Shown here: positions 41,072 through 49,086 of the stretch, one piece after another
How the letters are laid out: every line of letters begins with the position of its first letter
Numbering within the stretch: position 1 is the stretch's first letter
Source: JAYODW01 sp038116745
GTDB lineage: Bacteria; Pseudomonadota; Gammaproteobacteria; Ga0077536
Length of the DNA: 64,000 nucleotides
Direction of reading: 5' to 3'
Assembly: GCA_038116745.1 (NCBI GenBank)
Contig: JAYODW010000001.1
Span: forward strand, 124,001-188,000
Translations under genes and position numbers: made by a program
The notes under the pieces: generated by a model
Seen by the model: only the letters and a program-made list of their open reading frames with translations
Databases searched by the model: none
What the model was told of the DNA's origin: nothing

Positions 41072-41923
41072 ATGCGTAAACCGGACTGTGGCGTAATGAT
41101 CTTTGCAACCGACCGGTCCATGCAGCCGGTGGAGCTGGCACGGGAGGTTGAAGCACGAGGTCTTGACTCGTTATTCGTGCCTGAGCACACGCACATACCG
41201 CTCGACACCAGCTCTCCGTTTTTTCCTGAGGGAAAAATTCCAGAGCATTACCTGCGTACCTACGATCCGTTCGTCGTGCTCGGCGCCTGCGCTGCGGTCA
41301 CTGAGCGGATCCGGCTGGGTACGGGGATCTGCCTTGTCTCGCAGCGGCACCCGATCACACTGGCGAAAGAAGTCGCGACGATCGACCGGATGTCGAATGG
41401 CCGATTCATCTTCGGTGTCGGTGCCGGCTGGAACCGGCCGGAAATCGAAAATCATGGTGTCGAGTTCGAACGACGCTGGCGGGTGGTGCGCGAGCGCATT
41501 CTGGCGATGAAAACCATCTGGACCGAAGACGAAGCCGAGTTCCACGGTGAGTATGTGAATTTCGACAGGATGTGGTCGTATCCGAAGCCGGTTCAGGCCG
41601 GTGGACCGCCGATCTGGATCGGCGCGAACTCGCGCTTCGTAGCAGAGCGTATAGCGGAGTATGGGGACGGCTGGATCCCGGTCGGCGGACGTGCCGGGGA
41701 GGGCACGGTCGAGCAGGTCAGAGAGGCCTGTGCAGCGCGCGGACGGAATTTTGACGACATTACCCTGGCACTGTTTTACCCTCCCATGGACGAGGCCGAG
41801 ATACGCAACAGCCTCGCTCAGGGGTATTCGCATCTGATCTTCGGCCTGCCATCGGAGTCGCGCGAGAAGGTGCTTCCTGTTCTGGATCAGATTGCGACCC
41901 TGGCGGACAGGCTGCGCGCCTGA
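41072..41923 (+). CDS. LLM-class (F420/FMN) oxidoreductase
   Basis: The 283-residue protein starts at ATG 41072 behind GAGGAGAG. It has LDSLFVPEHTHIP, IRLGTGICLVSQRHPITLAK, ATIDRMSNGRFIFGVGAGWN and the distinctive RPEIENHGVEFERRW. The glycine-rich late strand is GGPPIWIGANSRFVAERIAE. This corresponds to the subgroup annotated as F420-dependent in actinobacteria. Its stop is 1 nt before the SrkA start codon, so the two may be co-expressed. Substrate unknown. Confidence 0.87.
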   Translation: MRKPDCGVMIFATDRSMQPVELAREVEARGLDSLFVPEHTHIPLDTSSPFFPEGKIPEHYLRTYDPFVVLGACAAVTERIRLGTGICLVSQRHPITLAKEVATIDRMSNGRFIFGVGAGWNRPEIENHGVEFERRWRVVRERILAMKTIWTEDEAEFHGEYVNFDRMWSYPKPVQAGGPPIWIGANSRFVAERIAEYGDGWIPVGGRAGEGTVEQVREACAARGRNFDDITLALFYPPMDEAEIRNSLAQGYSHLIFGLPSESREKVLPVLDQIATLADRLRA

Positions 41924-41924
41924 C

Positions 41925-42917
41925 GTGGCCGATGGGCACCCTTTCTCACGGCTGACGCCTGATTTCATTCTGTCGGCGATCGAGGGTCGCGGATACGTCT
42001 GCGATGGGCGTCTGCTGGCGCTGAACAGCTACGAAAATCGCGTCTACCAGGTCGGTCTCGAGGAAGACGAACCGCTTATTGCCAAGTTTTACCGCCCCGG
42101 AAGGTGGTCCCGGGAAGCAATCGCAGAGGAACACGCGTTCGCGCATGAGCTGCTGGAGGCTGAGTGGCCGGTGGTTGCGCCCCTCTGCAATCAGGGAGGG
42201 CACAGCCTCACGGAGTTCGATGGTTTCCTGGTAGCGCTGTATCCGCGCCGGGGCGGACGGGCGCCGGAACTGGATCGTGAGGAGCCTCTGCGCGTGATGG
42301 GACGATGCCTGGCGCGTCTGCACGCGATTGGTGGCCTGCGGCGCTTCGCGTCCCGCGAGACACTGGACCCGGTGGTCCAGGCCAGGGACGCCGTGAACTA
42401 TCTGGCTGAAGCCTGGGTGCCGCTGGATCTGCGCCCGGCTTATCTCTCCACGACGGCGGATCTGCTGACGCTGATGGACACTCGCTGGTCCACCCAGGAT
42501 TCGATCAGCCTGCGCCGGGTACATGGCGACTGTCACGCGGGCAACGTTCTCTGGCGGGATGGGGCGCCGCTGTTTGTCGATCTCGATGACAGCCTTAATG
42601 CCCCTGCCGTGCAGGATCTGTGGATGCTGCTGTCGGGCAGCCCGGAGGAACAGCGCGCGCAGCTGGCCATCGTGCTTGAGGGTTACCACGAGTTCGCCGA
42701 CTTTGACTATCGCGAGCTTGCACTGATCGAGGTGCTGCGCAGTTTCCGCATGATCCGCTACGCGGCCTGGCTCGGGAGGCGCTGGACCGATCCTGCCTTT
42801 CCGCAGGCCTTCCCGTGGTTTGATTCACAGGCCTACTGGGAGCGGCACGTGCTGGATCTGCGCGAACAGCTCGCCGCGCTCAGTGAACCTTTCGCGGTGG
42901 CGCTCGACGACAGGTGA
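41925..42917 (+). CDS. srkA: SrkA stress-response Ser/Thr protein kinase
   Basis: The 330-residue protein starts at GTG 41925; Escherichia coli SrkA (YihE) has 328. The match is strong through LNSYENRVYQV, KFYRPGRWS, EEHAFAHELL, catalytic HGDCHAGNVLW, metal site FVDLDDSLNAPAVQDLWMLL and RRWTDPAFPQAFPWF. The fold is that of aminoglycoside/choline kinases. In E. coli it counteracts toxin-mediated and oxidative killing. In Enterobacteria it precedes dsbA; here it is flanked by LLM oxidoreductases, so context is different. Confidence 0.95.
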   Translation: MADGHPFSRLTPDFILSAIEGRGYVCDGRLLALNSYENRVYQVGLEEDEPLIAKFYRPGRWSREAIAEEHAFAHELLEAEWPVVAPLCNQGGHSLTEFDGFLVALYPRRGGRAPELDREEPLRVMGRCLARLHAIGGLRRFASRETLDPVVQARDAVNYLAEAWVPLDLRPAYLSTTADLLTLMDTRWSTQDSISLRRVHGDCHAGNVLWRDGAPLFVDLDDSLNAPAVQDLWMLLSGSPEEQRAQLAIVLEGYHEFADFDYRELALIEVLRSFRMIRYAAWLGRRWTDPAFPQAFPWFDSQAYWERHVLDLREQLAALSEPFAVALDDR

Positions 42918-42996
42918 ACGACCCGCGCAGGGTTATCGTCTTGCTAGAATCGTGGGCCTTTCAGCCGCCGTGCGGCGACCAACCGAGGAGTCCCCG

Positions 42997-44010
42997 ATGT
43001 TGCCTGTAGGTTACTTTCCCTGCACCCAGGATCCGCCGGACGGCAAGAATGTTGCCGGCCTGATCGATGAGCTCGTAGAACAGGCCGAACTGTGCGAAGC
43101 GGTCGGCTTCGACGGTTTTTATTTCACCGAACACCACCAGCAGGAGGATGGTTACCTCCCCGCGCCGGTGCTCATGGCCGGTCTGATCGGCATGCGCACG
43201 CGTCGGATCAAGGTCGGAACCTGCGTCCTGCTCGCACCGCTCTATCACCCCATCCGTCTGGCCGAGGACATCGCCGTGGTCGACCAGGCAACCCATGGCC
43301 GTATGGTTGCGGCGCTGGGCATCGCCTATCAGCCGCATGATTTCGATGCGTTTGGCGTGCCGGTCAAACAGCGCGCCCGCCGGACCGAGGAGTGCGTGGA
43401 GGTATTACGGCAGGCCTGGACCGGACAACCGTTCAGCTATCCGAGTAAATATCACCAGATTGAGAATGTGCGTGTAACGCCCGTGCCCTACCAGGAGGGC
43501 GGTCCGCCGATCTGGATGGCAGGATGGGTTCCCGCTGGTCTGGAGCGCGCCGGGCGTATGGGCGACGGCTGGATCGCTGACCCAATCCAGTCCTTGCCGG
43601 TGATCAAGGATTATGCCGACCAGTACCGGGCTGAGGCCGAGCGCAACGGGCGCAAGCCGTTCGTGGTTCTGATGCGGGACTGCGTAATCGGTGAATCCTG
43701 GGACGCCTGTGTGGCGAAGAGCGAGCCGACCATGATTACCCACCGCTGGTATCACCATTACGGCGCCTACGTGCCTGACGACTACCTGCAAGACGTCAAA
43801 AGCTCTGACGAGCTGAGCTTCGATCTGGCTGCGAAAGATCGCCTGATTGCCGGTTCGCCGGCGCAGTGTCTGGAGCAGCTGCAGATGTGGAAAGAGATCG
43901 TCAAGCCTGATTACGTGATGCTGCGCATGCGTCAGCCAGGTGGACCGCCGCAGGCTGAGGCGCTGCAGGACATCCGTCTGTTCGGCGAACACGTGATTCC
44001 CAATCTGTAA
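42997..44010 (+). CDS. LLM-class flavin-dependent oxidoreductase
   Basis: The 337-residue protein starts at ATG 42997 with CGAGGAG upstream. It is of the larger luciferase-like type: GFDGFYFTEHHQQEDGYLP, IKVGTCVLLAPLYHPIRLAE, TEHH-type active-site His, DIAVVDQATHGRMVAALGIA and PPIWMAGWVPAGLERAG. The two His in FTEHHQ are typical of alkanal-monooxygenase-like members. The tail VKPDYVMLRMRQPGG is common in proteobacterial paralogues. Substrate unknown. It follows srkA by 79 nt. Confidence 0.87.
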   Translation: MLPVGYFPCTQDPPDGKNVAGLIDELVEQAELCEAVGFDGFYFTEHHQQEDGYLPAPVLMAGLIGMRTRRIKVGTCVLLAPLYHPIRLAEDIAVVDQATHGRMVAALGIAYQPHDFDAFGVPVKQRARRTEECVEVLRQAWTGQPFSYPSKYHQIENVRVTPVPYQEGGPPIWMAGWVPAGLERAGRMGDGWIADPIQSLPVIKDYADQYRAEAERNGRKPFVVLMRDCVIGESWDACVAKSEPTMITHRWYHHYGAYVPDDYLQDVKSSDELSFDLAAKDRLIAGSPAQCLEQLQMWKEIVKPDYVMLRMRQPGGPPQAEALQDIRLFGEHVIPNL

Positions 44011-44073
44011 TAGCGCAGCGTGCTGAGGCCAGCGTCCCTGGTCCCGAGCCGCCTGGCTGAGAAGGAGAAGCCG

Positions 44074-45030
44074 ATGGCTTTTTTTGAAGATAACTCCCAG
44101 ACCATCGGCGAGACGCCGCTGGTGCGTCTCAATCGCGTTGTCGATCCGGGCAAGGCGACTGTGCTGGCCAAAATTGAGGGTAGAAATCCAGCCTACTCAG
44201 TGAAGTGCCGGATTGGTGCGGCCATGATCTGGGACGCGGAGGAGCGCGGCGTGCTCGGACCGGGCGTGGAAGTGGTTGAGCCGACCAGTGGCAACACGGG
44301 AATCGCGCTGGCATTTGTCTGCGCGGCGCGCGGTTACCCTCTCACCTTGACCATGCCCGACACCATGAGCCTGGAGCGACGCAAGGTGCTCAAGGCATTC
44401 GGCGCGCGCCTGGTGCTGACGGAAGGCGCAAAGGGGATGAAAGGCGCTATCGCGAAGGCCGAGGAGATTGTGGCCAGCGACCCGGGTCGGTACTTCATGC
44501 CGCAGCAGTTCGAGAATCCAGCTAATCCGGCTATTCACGAGAAAACCACGGGACCCGAAATCTGGCGGCAGACCGAGGGCAACATCGATGCGCTCGTCGC
44601 GGGTGTCGGGACCGGCGGCACAATCACCGGCATTTCGCGCTATATCAAGAAGACCTGCGGGAAAGCGATTACGACCGTGGCGATTGAGCCTGAGACGAGC
44701 CCGGTAATCACTCAGACCCTGGCCGGAGACGAGGTCAAACCGGCGCCGCATAAGATTCAGGGGATCGGCGCCGGCTTTGTGCCTGGGGTGTTGGATCTGG
44801 ACCTGGTCGATCGCGTTGAACGGGTGTCGAACGAAGAGGCGGTGGCGATGGCGCGCCGGCTGGCGACTGAAGAGGGAATTCTGGTGGGGATCTCCTGCGG
44901 CGCTGCTGCAGAAGCCGCGCGCAGGCTGTCTGAGGAGAGCGCGTTCGCAGGTAAGACCATTGTGGTCATCCTGCCGGACAGCGGGGAACGCTACCTGTCG
45001 AGCGTCCTGTTCGACGACATCGAAGCCTGA
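44074..45030 (+). CDS. cysK: Cysteine synthase A
   Basis: The 318-residue PLP enzyme makes L-cysteine from O-acetylserine and sulfide. The PLP lysine lies in NPAYSVKCRIGAAMIWDAE, nearly identical to E. coli CysK. EPTSGNTGIALAFVCAARGY is the substrate loop, GVGTGGTITGISRYIK binds phosphate and PHKIQGIGAGFVPG is conserved. Start ATG 44074 has GAAGGAGAAG upstream. It probably stands alone; neighbours are an LLM oxidoreductase and a convergent small gene. Confidence 0.96.
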   Translation: MAFFEDNSQTIGETPLVRLNRVVDPGKATVLAKIEGRNPAYSVKCRIGAAMIWDAEERGVLGPGVEVVEPTSGNTGIALAFVCAARGYPLTLTMPDTMSLERRKVLKAFGARLVLTEGAKGMKGAIAKAEEIVASDPGRYFMPQQFENPANPAIHEKTTGPEIWRQTEGNIDALVAGVGTGGTITGISRYIKKTCGKAITTVAIEPETSPVITQTLAGDEVKPAPHKIQGIGAGFVPGVLDLDLVDRVERVSNEEAVAMARRLATEEGILVGISCGAAAEAARRLSEESAFAGKTIVVILPDSGERYLSSVLFDDIEA

Positions 45031-45051
45031 TCACAGACCGGCGTTCTTTGC

Positions 45052-45258
45052 TCAGTCCCGTGCCGCACGGGGCAGAGGAAGGCGAGGCTCGGTCACCCCG
45101 CGGTGCCGGGCTTGTGCCCAGTCGATGCACCACTCGGAGCAGTAGATTCCAGCCTTCCCCGTGGGGTCGGCGCTGATGCCGTCGTCGTAAATCAGAATGC
45201 CGCAGTTGTCGCACTTCACATAGCGTTCGATGTAGTAGCCGTTATCAGAGAAGCGCAT
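45052..45258 (-). CDS. Small zinc-ribbon-like protein
   Basis: The 68-residue protein has two cysteine pairs, Cys16-x2-Cys19 (VKCDNCGILIYDD) and Cys40-x3-Cys44 (YCSEWCIDWA), spaced as in a single zinc ribbon. GAGGAAAAAGCG precedes the ATG, which supports real translation. It lies downstream of tmoE on the same strand, 184 nt away, where a tmoF reductase gene would be expected. A link to the monooxygenase is only positional. No iron-sulfur-type spacing is present. Confidence 0.65.
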   Translation of the reverse strand: MRFSDNGYYIERYVKCDNCGILIYDDGISADPTGKAGIYCSEWCIDWAQARHRGVTEPRLPLPRAARD

Positions 45259-45442
45259 CGCTTTTTCCTCTTCGGGGTTGCAGCCAGCGTGAGACTAGGC
45301 CGCTGAGCGAAGCAGGGCAAGCGGAACCGTGGCAGCTATCCCGCGGTAGTTTGCGAATCACTAACCCTTGCCCTCACGCAGACTGCTCTGTCCTTTGTCG
45401 CAGATGCGTCCGAGCGGGTGCTGATCTTGAGTAGCCGCGCAC

Positions 45443-46441
45443 TCAGGTCAGGTTGAGCCCGCTGCGGAATGCGGCCGTTGCGCCTTGCGCGCGTTGTGCG
45501 GCTTCGGGTTCTCCCGGCAGGTGGGCGCACCAGGCTTCGATCGCCTGTTCTCCGAGCGGTGTCCAGCGCTCGAGCCAGTCGAGAATGACCTGGCGGTTGT
45601 CGGTCTCCTGCAGGATGAACTCCACCAGGGCGCCGGTCCAGCGACGCTGGCGGTCGCTGTCGCGCAGAGCGGATTCACACATCAGACTCAGCAGATCGTC
45701 GCGATAAGCTCGAGCGCTCCGCCCGAGCTCGCGGAAGAGGGCTTCGTCCACCGCCGGCTTCAGCACCAGATTCAACACCACAAACGCCTCACCCCAGTCG
45801 TAGACGACCAGTGCCCGTTCGACAAGCTCGCGGAAACCCTGCCAGGCGGGTTCTTCTTCCCAGTGACGGCGCTCTGCGTCCGCGAAGCCGATCTCTGGCC
45901 GCGCGTTGGCAAGCTCGCGCGTGCGATAAGCCGTGTGCGACAGCCAGCGCAGGCAGTCGCCGGCCTGAAAAATCGCACAGTTGCTGATCGTGCTTGCAGG
46001 CGCCATCTGCACCAGATAGGCCGAGGCCATCTGCAGCGCGTGCAGCAGATAGCGGGAGGGGGTGTAAAGCAGAGACAGCGTTGCCAGCCATTCGCGTTCG
46101 AGACCCGCGTCGTGTCCGCGCTCGGCAAAGTCCTCAAGCAATCCGCAGACATAGTTTTCCTGACCGTCCTGCAGGATGTTGTAGGTGCGGTAGACCAGTT
46201 CATCCGGATCGCGGAAAGCGTCCCAGTCGGAATGCTGAAGGAGGGAGCCTTCGCGGTTTTTCCGGAACCAGGCGTTGACAGGCAGATCCTGGTCCAGCTC
46301 CCACGGACACTCGGCAACATCCGTGCTGAAATGCAGATTGGTCGAAACAATCGCGTACTCATTGGGCCTCTTCCGGGCCTTCTGCAGGTGCGTCCAGGTC
46401 TTCAGCGGCTTCGACGACGCGTTGGCATTTTCGTCGCTCAT
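45443..46441 (-). CDS. tmoE: Soluble diiron monooxygenase hydroxylase, beta subunit (TmoE-like)
   Basis: The 332-residue protein matches the toluene/alkene monooxygenase beta subunit: RPNEYAIVSTNLHFSTD, YNILQDGQENYVCGLLEDF, SLLYTPSRYLLHALQMASAY and AYRTRELANARPE. This subunit has the hydroxylase fold but no iron ligands and packs against TmoA. It is the last of five genes in tmoABCDE order, 24 nt after tmoD. The substrate class (toluene, benzene, isoprene, alkenes) cannot be set from this subunit. Confidence 0.9.
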   Translation of the reverse strand: MSDENANASSKPLKTWTHLQKARKRPNEYAIVSTNLHFSTDVAECPWELDQDLPVNAWFRKNREGSLLQHSDWDAFRDPDELVYRTYNILQDGQENYVCGLLEDFAERGHDAGLEREWLATLSLLYTPSRYLLHALQMASAYLVQMAPASTISNCAIFQAGDCLRWLSHTAYRTRELANARPEIGFADAERRHWEEEPAWQGFRELVERALVVYDWGEAFVVLNLVLKPAVDEALFRELGRSARAYRDDLLSLMCESALRDSDRQRRWTGALVEFILQETDNRQVILDWLERWTPLGEQAIEAWCAHLPGEPEAAQRAQGATAAFRSGLNLT

Positions 46442-46465
46442 GGCATTGACACCTCCTGCCAGGTT

Positions 46466-46774
46466 TCAGGACTTCGCGGAGACATAGAATCGAATGTAGT
46501 TCTCGTCCACTTCGATGCGACCGGCGAACGAGCCCAGAATGGTTTCCAGCTCCTGCATGTGGAAACCACGCCCGAGAATGCCTTCCATGGTGTCGCGGCG
46601 GATAACGCATTCTTCGTCTGTTTCGACCCGGACGTAACCGACGCGATCGTCAACCCGGAAGTCTTTGCCTGGATTGTCTTCCTCGAGCGCCTGAATCGCT
46701 GCGTCAGCCAGCTCCCCCGGCCGAAAAACCGGCCCGACCCGCCTCGAGTCGTCAGTGCCCTGGTTGTCGTTCAT
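46466..46774 (-). CDS. tmoD: Monooxygenase effector protein (TmoD/MmoB/DmpM family)
   Basis: The 102-residue protein starts at ATG 46774 after AGGGAGACAGCGAA; T4MO TmoD has 103 residues. It contains RVDDRVGYVRVETDEECVI, then RRDTMEGILGRGFHMQELE and IEVDENYIRFYV, the alpha/beta fold of cofactor-less effector proteins. These bind the hydroxylase, change the diiron site and gate substrate entry. It lies between tmoC and tmoE. Confidence 0.92.
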   Translation of the reverse strand: MNDNQGTDDSRRVGPVFRPGELADAAIQALEEDNPGKDFRVDDRVGYVRVETDEECVIRRDTMEGILGRGFHMQELETILGSFAGRIEVDENYIRFYVSAKS

Positions 46775-46817
46775 TTCGCTGTCTCCCTGGCACAACAGGC
46801 CTGTCGTGCGGCGATAT

Positions 46818-47144
46818 TTATGAGGAAGTTGCCGCGCTCTGCTCGATATCGACGTAAACGTCATCGCCGCGCAGTTCAACCGGATAAACGGCCAGACGAC
46901 AGCTGGCTGGATTGATCCCACGACCACTGGCGACGTCGAACTGCCACAGGTGCGCTCTGCAGGTCAGAGTTCTGTCCTGCAGTCTGCCCTGGACCAGCGG
47001 AATTTCCTGATGCGGACAGGTGCCCTGAACCGCAAAAACCTCGCCGCCATCGGCGTGGATCACCAGAACCTGCGTGCCGCTGATCTCGAAGCTTTCCATG
47101 TCTCCCTCCCAGAGGTCATCGAGGGAACACACGCGCATATACAT
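46818..47144 (-). CDS. tmoC: Rieske-type ferredoxin (TmoC-like)
   Basis: The 108-residue protein carries one [2Fe-2S] Rieske cluster: Cys43-x-His45 (GTCPHQEIPL) and Cys62-x2-His65 (TCRAHLWQFD). T4MO TmoC uses the equivalent C45/H47 and C64/H67. It passes electrons from a reductase to the hydroxylase. The expected reductase, TmoF, is not encoded in this window, so a reductase elsewhere must serve. ATG 47138 is an alternative start two codons in. Confidence 0.93.
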   Translation of the reverse strand: MYMRVCSLDDLWEGDMESFEISGTQVLVIHADGGEVFAVQGTCPHQEIPLVQGRLQDRTLTCRAHLWQFDVASGRGINPASCRLAVYPVELRGDDVYVDIEQSAATSS

Positions 47145-47177
47145 CCCGGGCTCTCCGGCTTGGAACAGACGCCTGTC

Positions 47178-47450
47178 TCAGGCTTCGCTGACGATAGGCT
47201 CGAAAAAGATCTCCACCGTGTCCATCGGTGCAATGCCGGCGCCGGCGGCGGTCTGTTCGCGCGGGAGGGGCGCTTCCGCGTCGGGCAATCGAACCCTCAG
47301 GATGGTTCCAGGGCGGGCCGCAACGCGGCGGCCGATGGAGTGATGCGCGCACTTGCTCGCCACGGTATCCATCGAATCATCACTGTCGATCTCGACGAGC
47401 TGCAGGACGAAGTCGCTTTCGAAATTACTGACGATCGGCAACGCAGCCAT
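47178..47450 (-). CDS. tmoB: Diiron monooxygenase gamma subunit (TmoB-like)
   Basis: The 90-residue protein matches T4MO TmoB closely: FESDFVLQLVEIDSDDSMD, HHSIGRRVAARPGTILRVR and the end MDTVEIFFEP. TmoB is the small ubiquitin-like third subunit of the (alpha-beta-gamma)2 hydroxylase. It starts 26 nt after the tmoA stop and is followed 33 nt later by tmoC. Confidence 0.93.
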   Translation of the reverse strand: MAALPIVSNFESDFVLQLVEIDSDDSMDTVASKCAHHSIGRRVAARPGTILRVRLPDAEAPLPREQTAAGAGIAPMDTVEIFFEPIVSEA

Positions 47451-47476
47451 GAATCTGTCCTCTGCGCAGCCCGTCG

Positions 47477-48789
47477 TCAGATCGCTTTTTTCAGCGAAGG
47501 TTCGTCAGCGAAAGCCCAGCGGTAGCCGTGCGCGTCCTGACCGCATTCTTCGGGTGCCAGCCCCATGTAAGCCAGCGCACCGGCAAGTGTCGGAGGCTGT
47601 ACGAGCCCGGCCACGAAACGATCGACGAGTGTCATGTGACCCGCGTAACGCTCAGGCTCCTGCTGAAAAATCCAGCGATCCGGCTCCGAGCCGAAGTTGT
47701 AGCGCCGTCCTTTGTACTCCAGCGGGTAATTGCGACAGCCCCATTTTGCGCCCGGCGCGCCCAGGATCGGGAGATTGAACATGTTGCAGATTACCGGGAG
47801 CGTTTCTGGGACAGTCAGGTCCTCGCGGCCGTTGCGCAGGTTCTCAGTAATGACATCCCAGCAGCGGCCCCAGGTGTCGTTCCAGCCGGGGTATTTCTGC
47901 TCCAGCCAGTCGCGGTCCGGTGTTGATGCACCGGCCGCGGGATTCCACCAGACCGTCGGCCGCCAGTACCAGACGCCGAGATGCATGCCGTGGTGAGTGT
48001 CGTTCAGTTCCTCCAGGAAGATGTCCCAGTACCAGGGACGGTCGAGGCCGAGATCGCGGATGCTGCGGTCAAACTGGCCGACAATCCATTCCTCCATGAA
48101 TTCTTTGAACGAGCTTTCGCGGCGCGCGAGCGGCGTGTAGTAATCCATGATCGGCCCAGTAAGCACCGAGAAAAGGCGCCACGAACGCCAGAACGCGATA
48201 TCTACCCGTTTCTGCGCCTCGGCCTGAAAGCCGTTCTCAAGCAGGATCTTCAGGGCGGGCGCTCCGATCTGGGCGTGCCGCGCTTCGTCGGTCTGAATAC
48301 TTGAGATCAGGTTGGAGAAACTGAAATCGCCGGCCTCGGCCGCGTCCGCCGCCAGTCCGAGAAACTGCATGTTGGTGAAGCCGCTCTCGAATGCAAAGGT
48401 CAGCATGATGGCAATGGAGACCGCATCGCGACCGTTCATCANNNNNNNNNNNNNNNNNNNNNNNNNNNNNNNNNNNNNNNNNNNNNNNNNNNNNNNNNNN
48501 NNNNNNNNNNNNNNNNNNNNNNNNNNNNNNNNNNNNNNNNNGCCTGTTCGCAGAATTTCATGCGGCTCAGCGCCGCTTTGACTGAATAGGCGCCGGCGTC
48601 TTTTTCACGCTGCACGCTGACATATTCGCGGTAGGTTGTTTTGTAGGGTTCGTCGTAGCTTTCCCAGGCTGCAGGCGCCAGCCCGAAGGTATCGCTCATC
48701 TGCGGCGGGAACAGCTCCTCGGTGGTGACATATCGCGGAGTCCAGTTGGTATCTCGAGCCAGGTCATACCAGTCGGCGCGTTTCAGCAT
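47477..48789 (-). CDS. tmoA: Diiron monooxygenase hydroxylase, alpha subunit (TmoA-like), interrupted by assembly gap
   Basis: The start ATG 48789 has CGGAGGACACC upstream. The N-terminal part (DWYDLARDTNWTPRYVTTEE, WESYDEPYKTTYREYVSVQR) runs to 48542. After the N run the C-terminal 320 residues follow, with iron ligands Glu in FAFESGFTNMQF and Glu/His in IQTDEARHAQIG. T4MO has about 95 residues between the two visible parts, holding Glu104, Glu134 and His137, so the true gap is near 285 bp, not 100. Hydroxylation of an aromatic or alkene is expected. Confidence 0.92.
48442..48541. other. Assembly gap (100 N) inside tmoA
   Basis: A run of exactly 100 N, the usual placeholder for a scaffold gap of unknown size. 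Comparison with the TmoA family suggests that about 280 bp of coding sequence is missing. Confidence 0.97.
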
Positions 48790-49000
48790 ATCGGTGTCCT
48801 CCGTTCGTGCGCTGGGCGTCAGCGTTGCCATCTCCAGGGCGTTGCTTGAGTTTCTCAGAGAATGAGGGCCGAGCGCTATCCTGCATGGCAGCATCCTCCG
48901 GCAGACCGGACAGCCCTGCGTGAGGATGGCCTGCGATGTTGGTCGGGTACGGGTAGAGCTGCAGGTGTTGCAGAGGGAGACGGGCGCCCGCGAGCGGCCG
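48790..49000. promoter_or_regulatory. Upstream region of the tmo operon
   Basis: With the htrA terminator this forms the 297-bp interval between tmoA and htrA. It must carry the tmo promoter. I find no clear -24/-12 (sigma-54) element and no regulator gene nearby, so control is not readable here. Confidence 0.35.
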
Positions 49001-49028
49001 AAAAAAAGCCCCGGAACGCGTCCGGGGC
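49001..49028 (-). terminator. Rho-independent terminator of htrA
   Basis: On the minus strand GCCCCGGA-CGCGT-TCCGGGGC is followed by TTTTTTT. The stem is 8 bp and perfect, about 59 nt past the htrA stop. This is the clearest terminator of the window. Confidence 0.9.
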
Positions 49029-49086
49029 AACTCCTGGGAGAGCGGGTAAACAGACGTCTACCCGTGGGGGAGGAAAGAAAGCGGGA

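Noticed and set aside
45485..46915. 476-codon plus-strand open frame
   Set aside because: Antisense to tmoE and tmoD, which match the monooxygenase family along their whole length.
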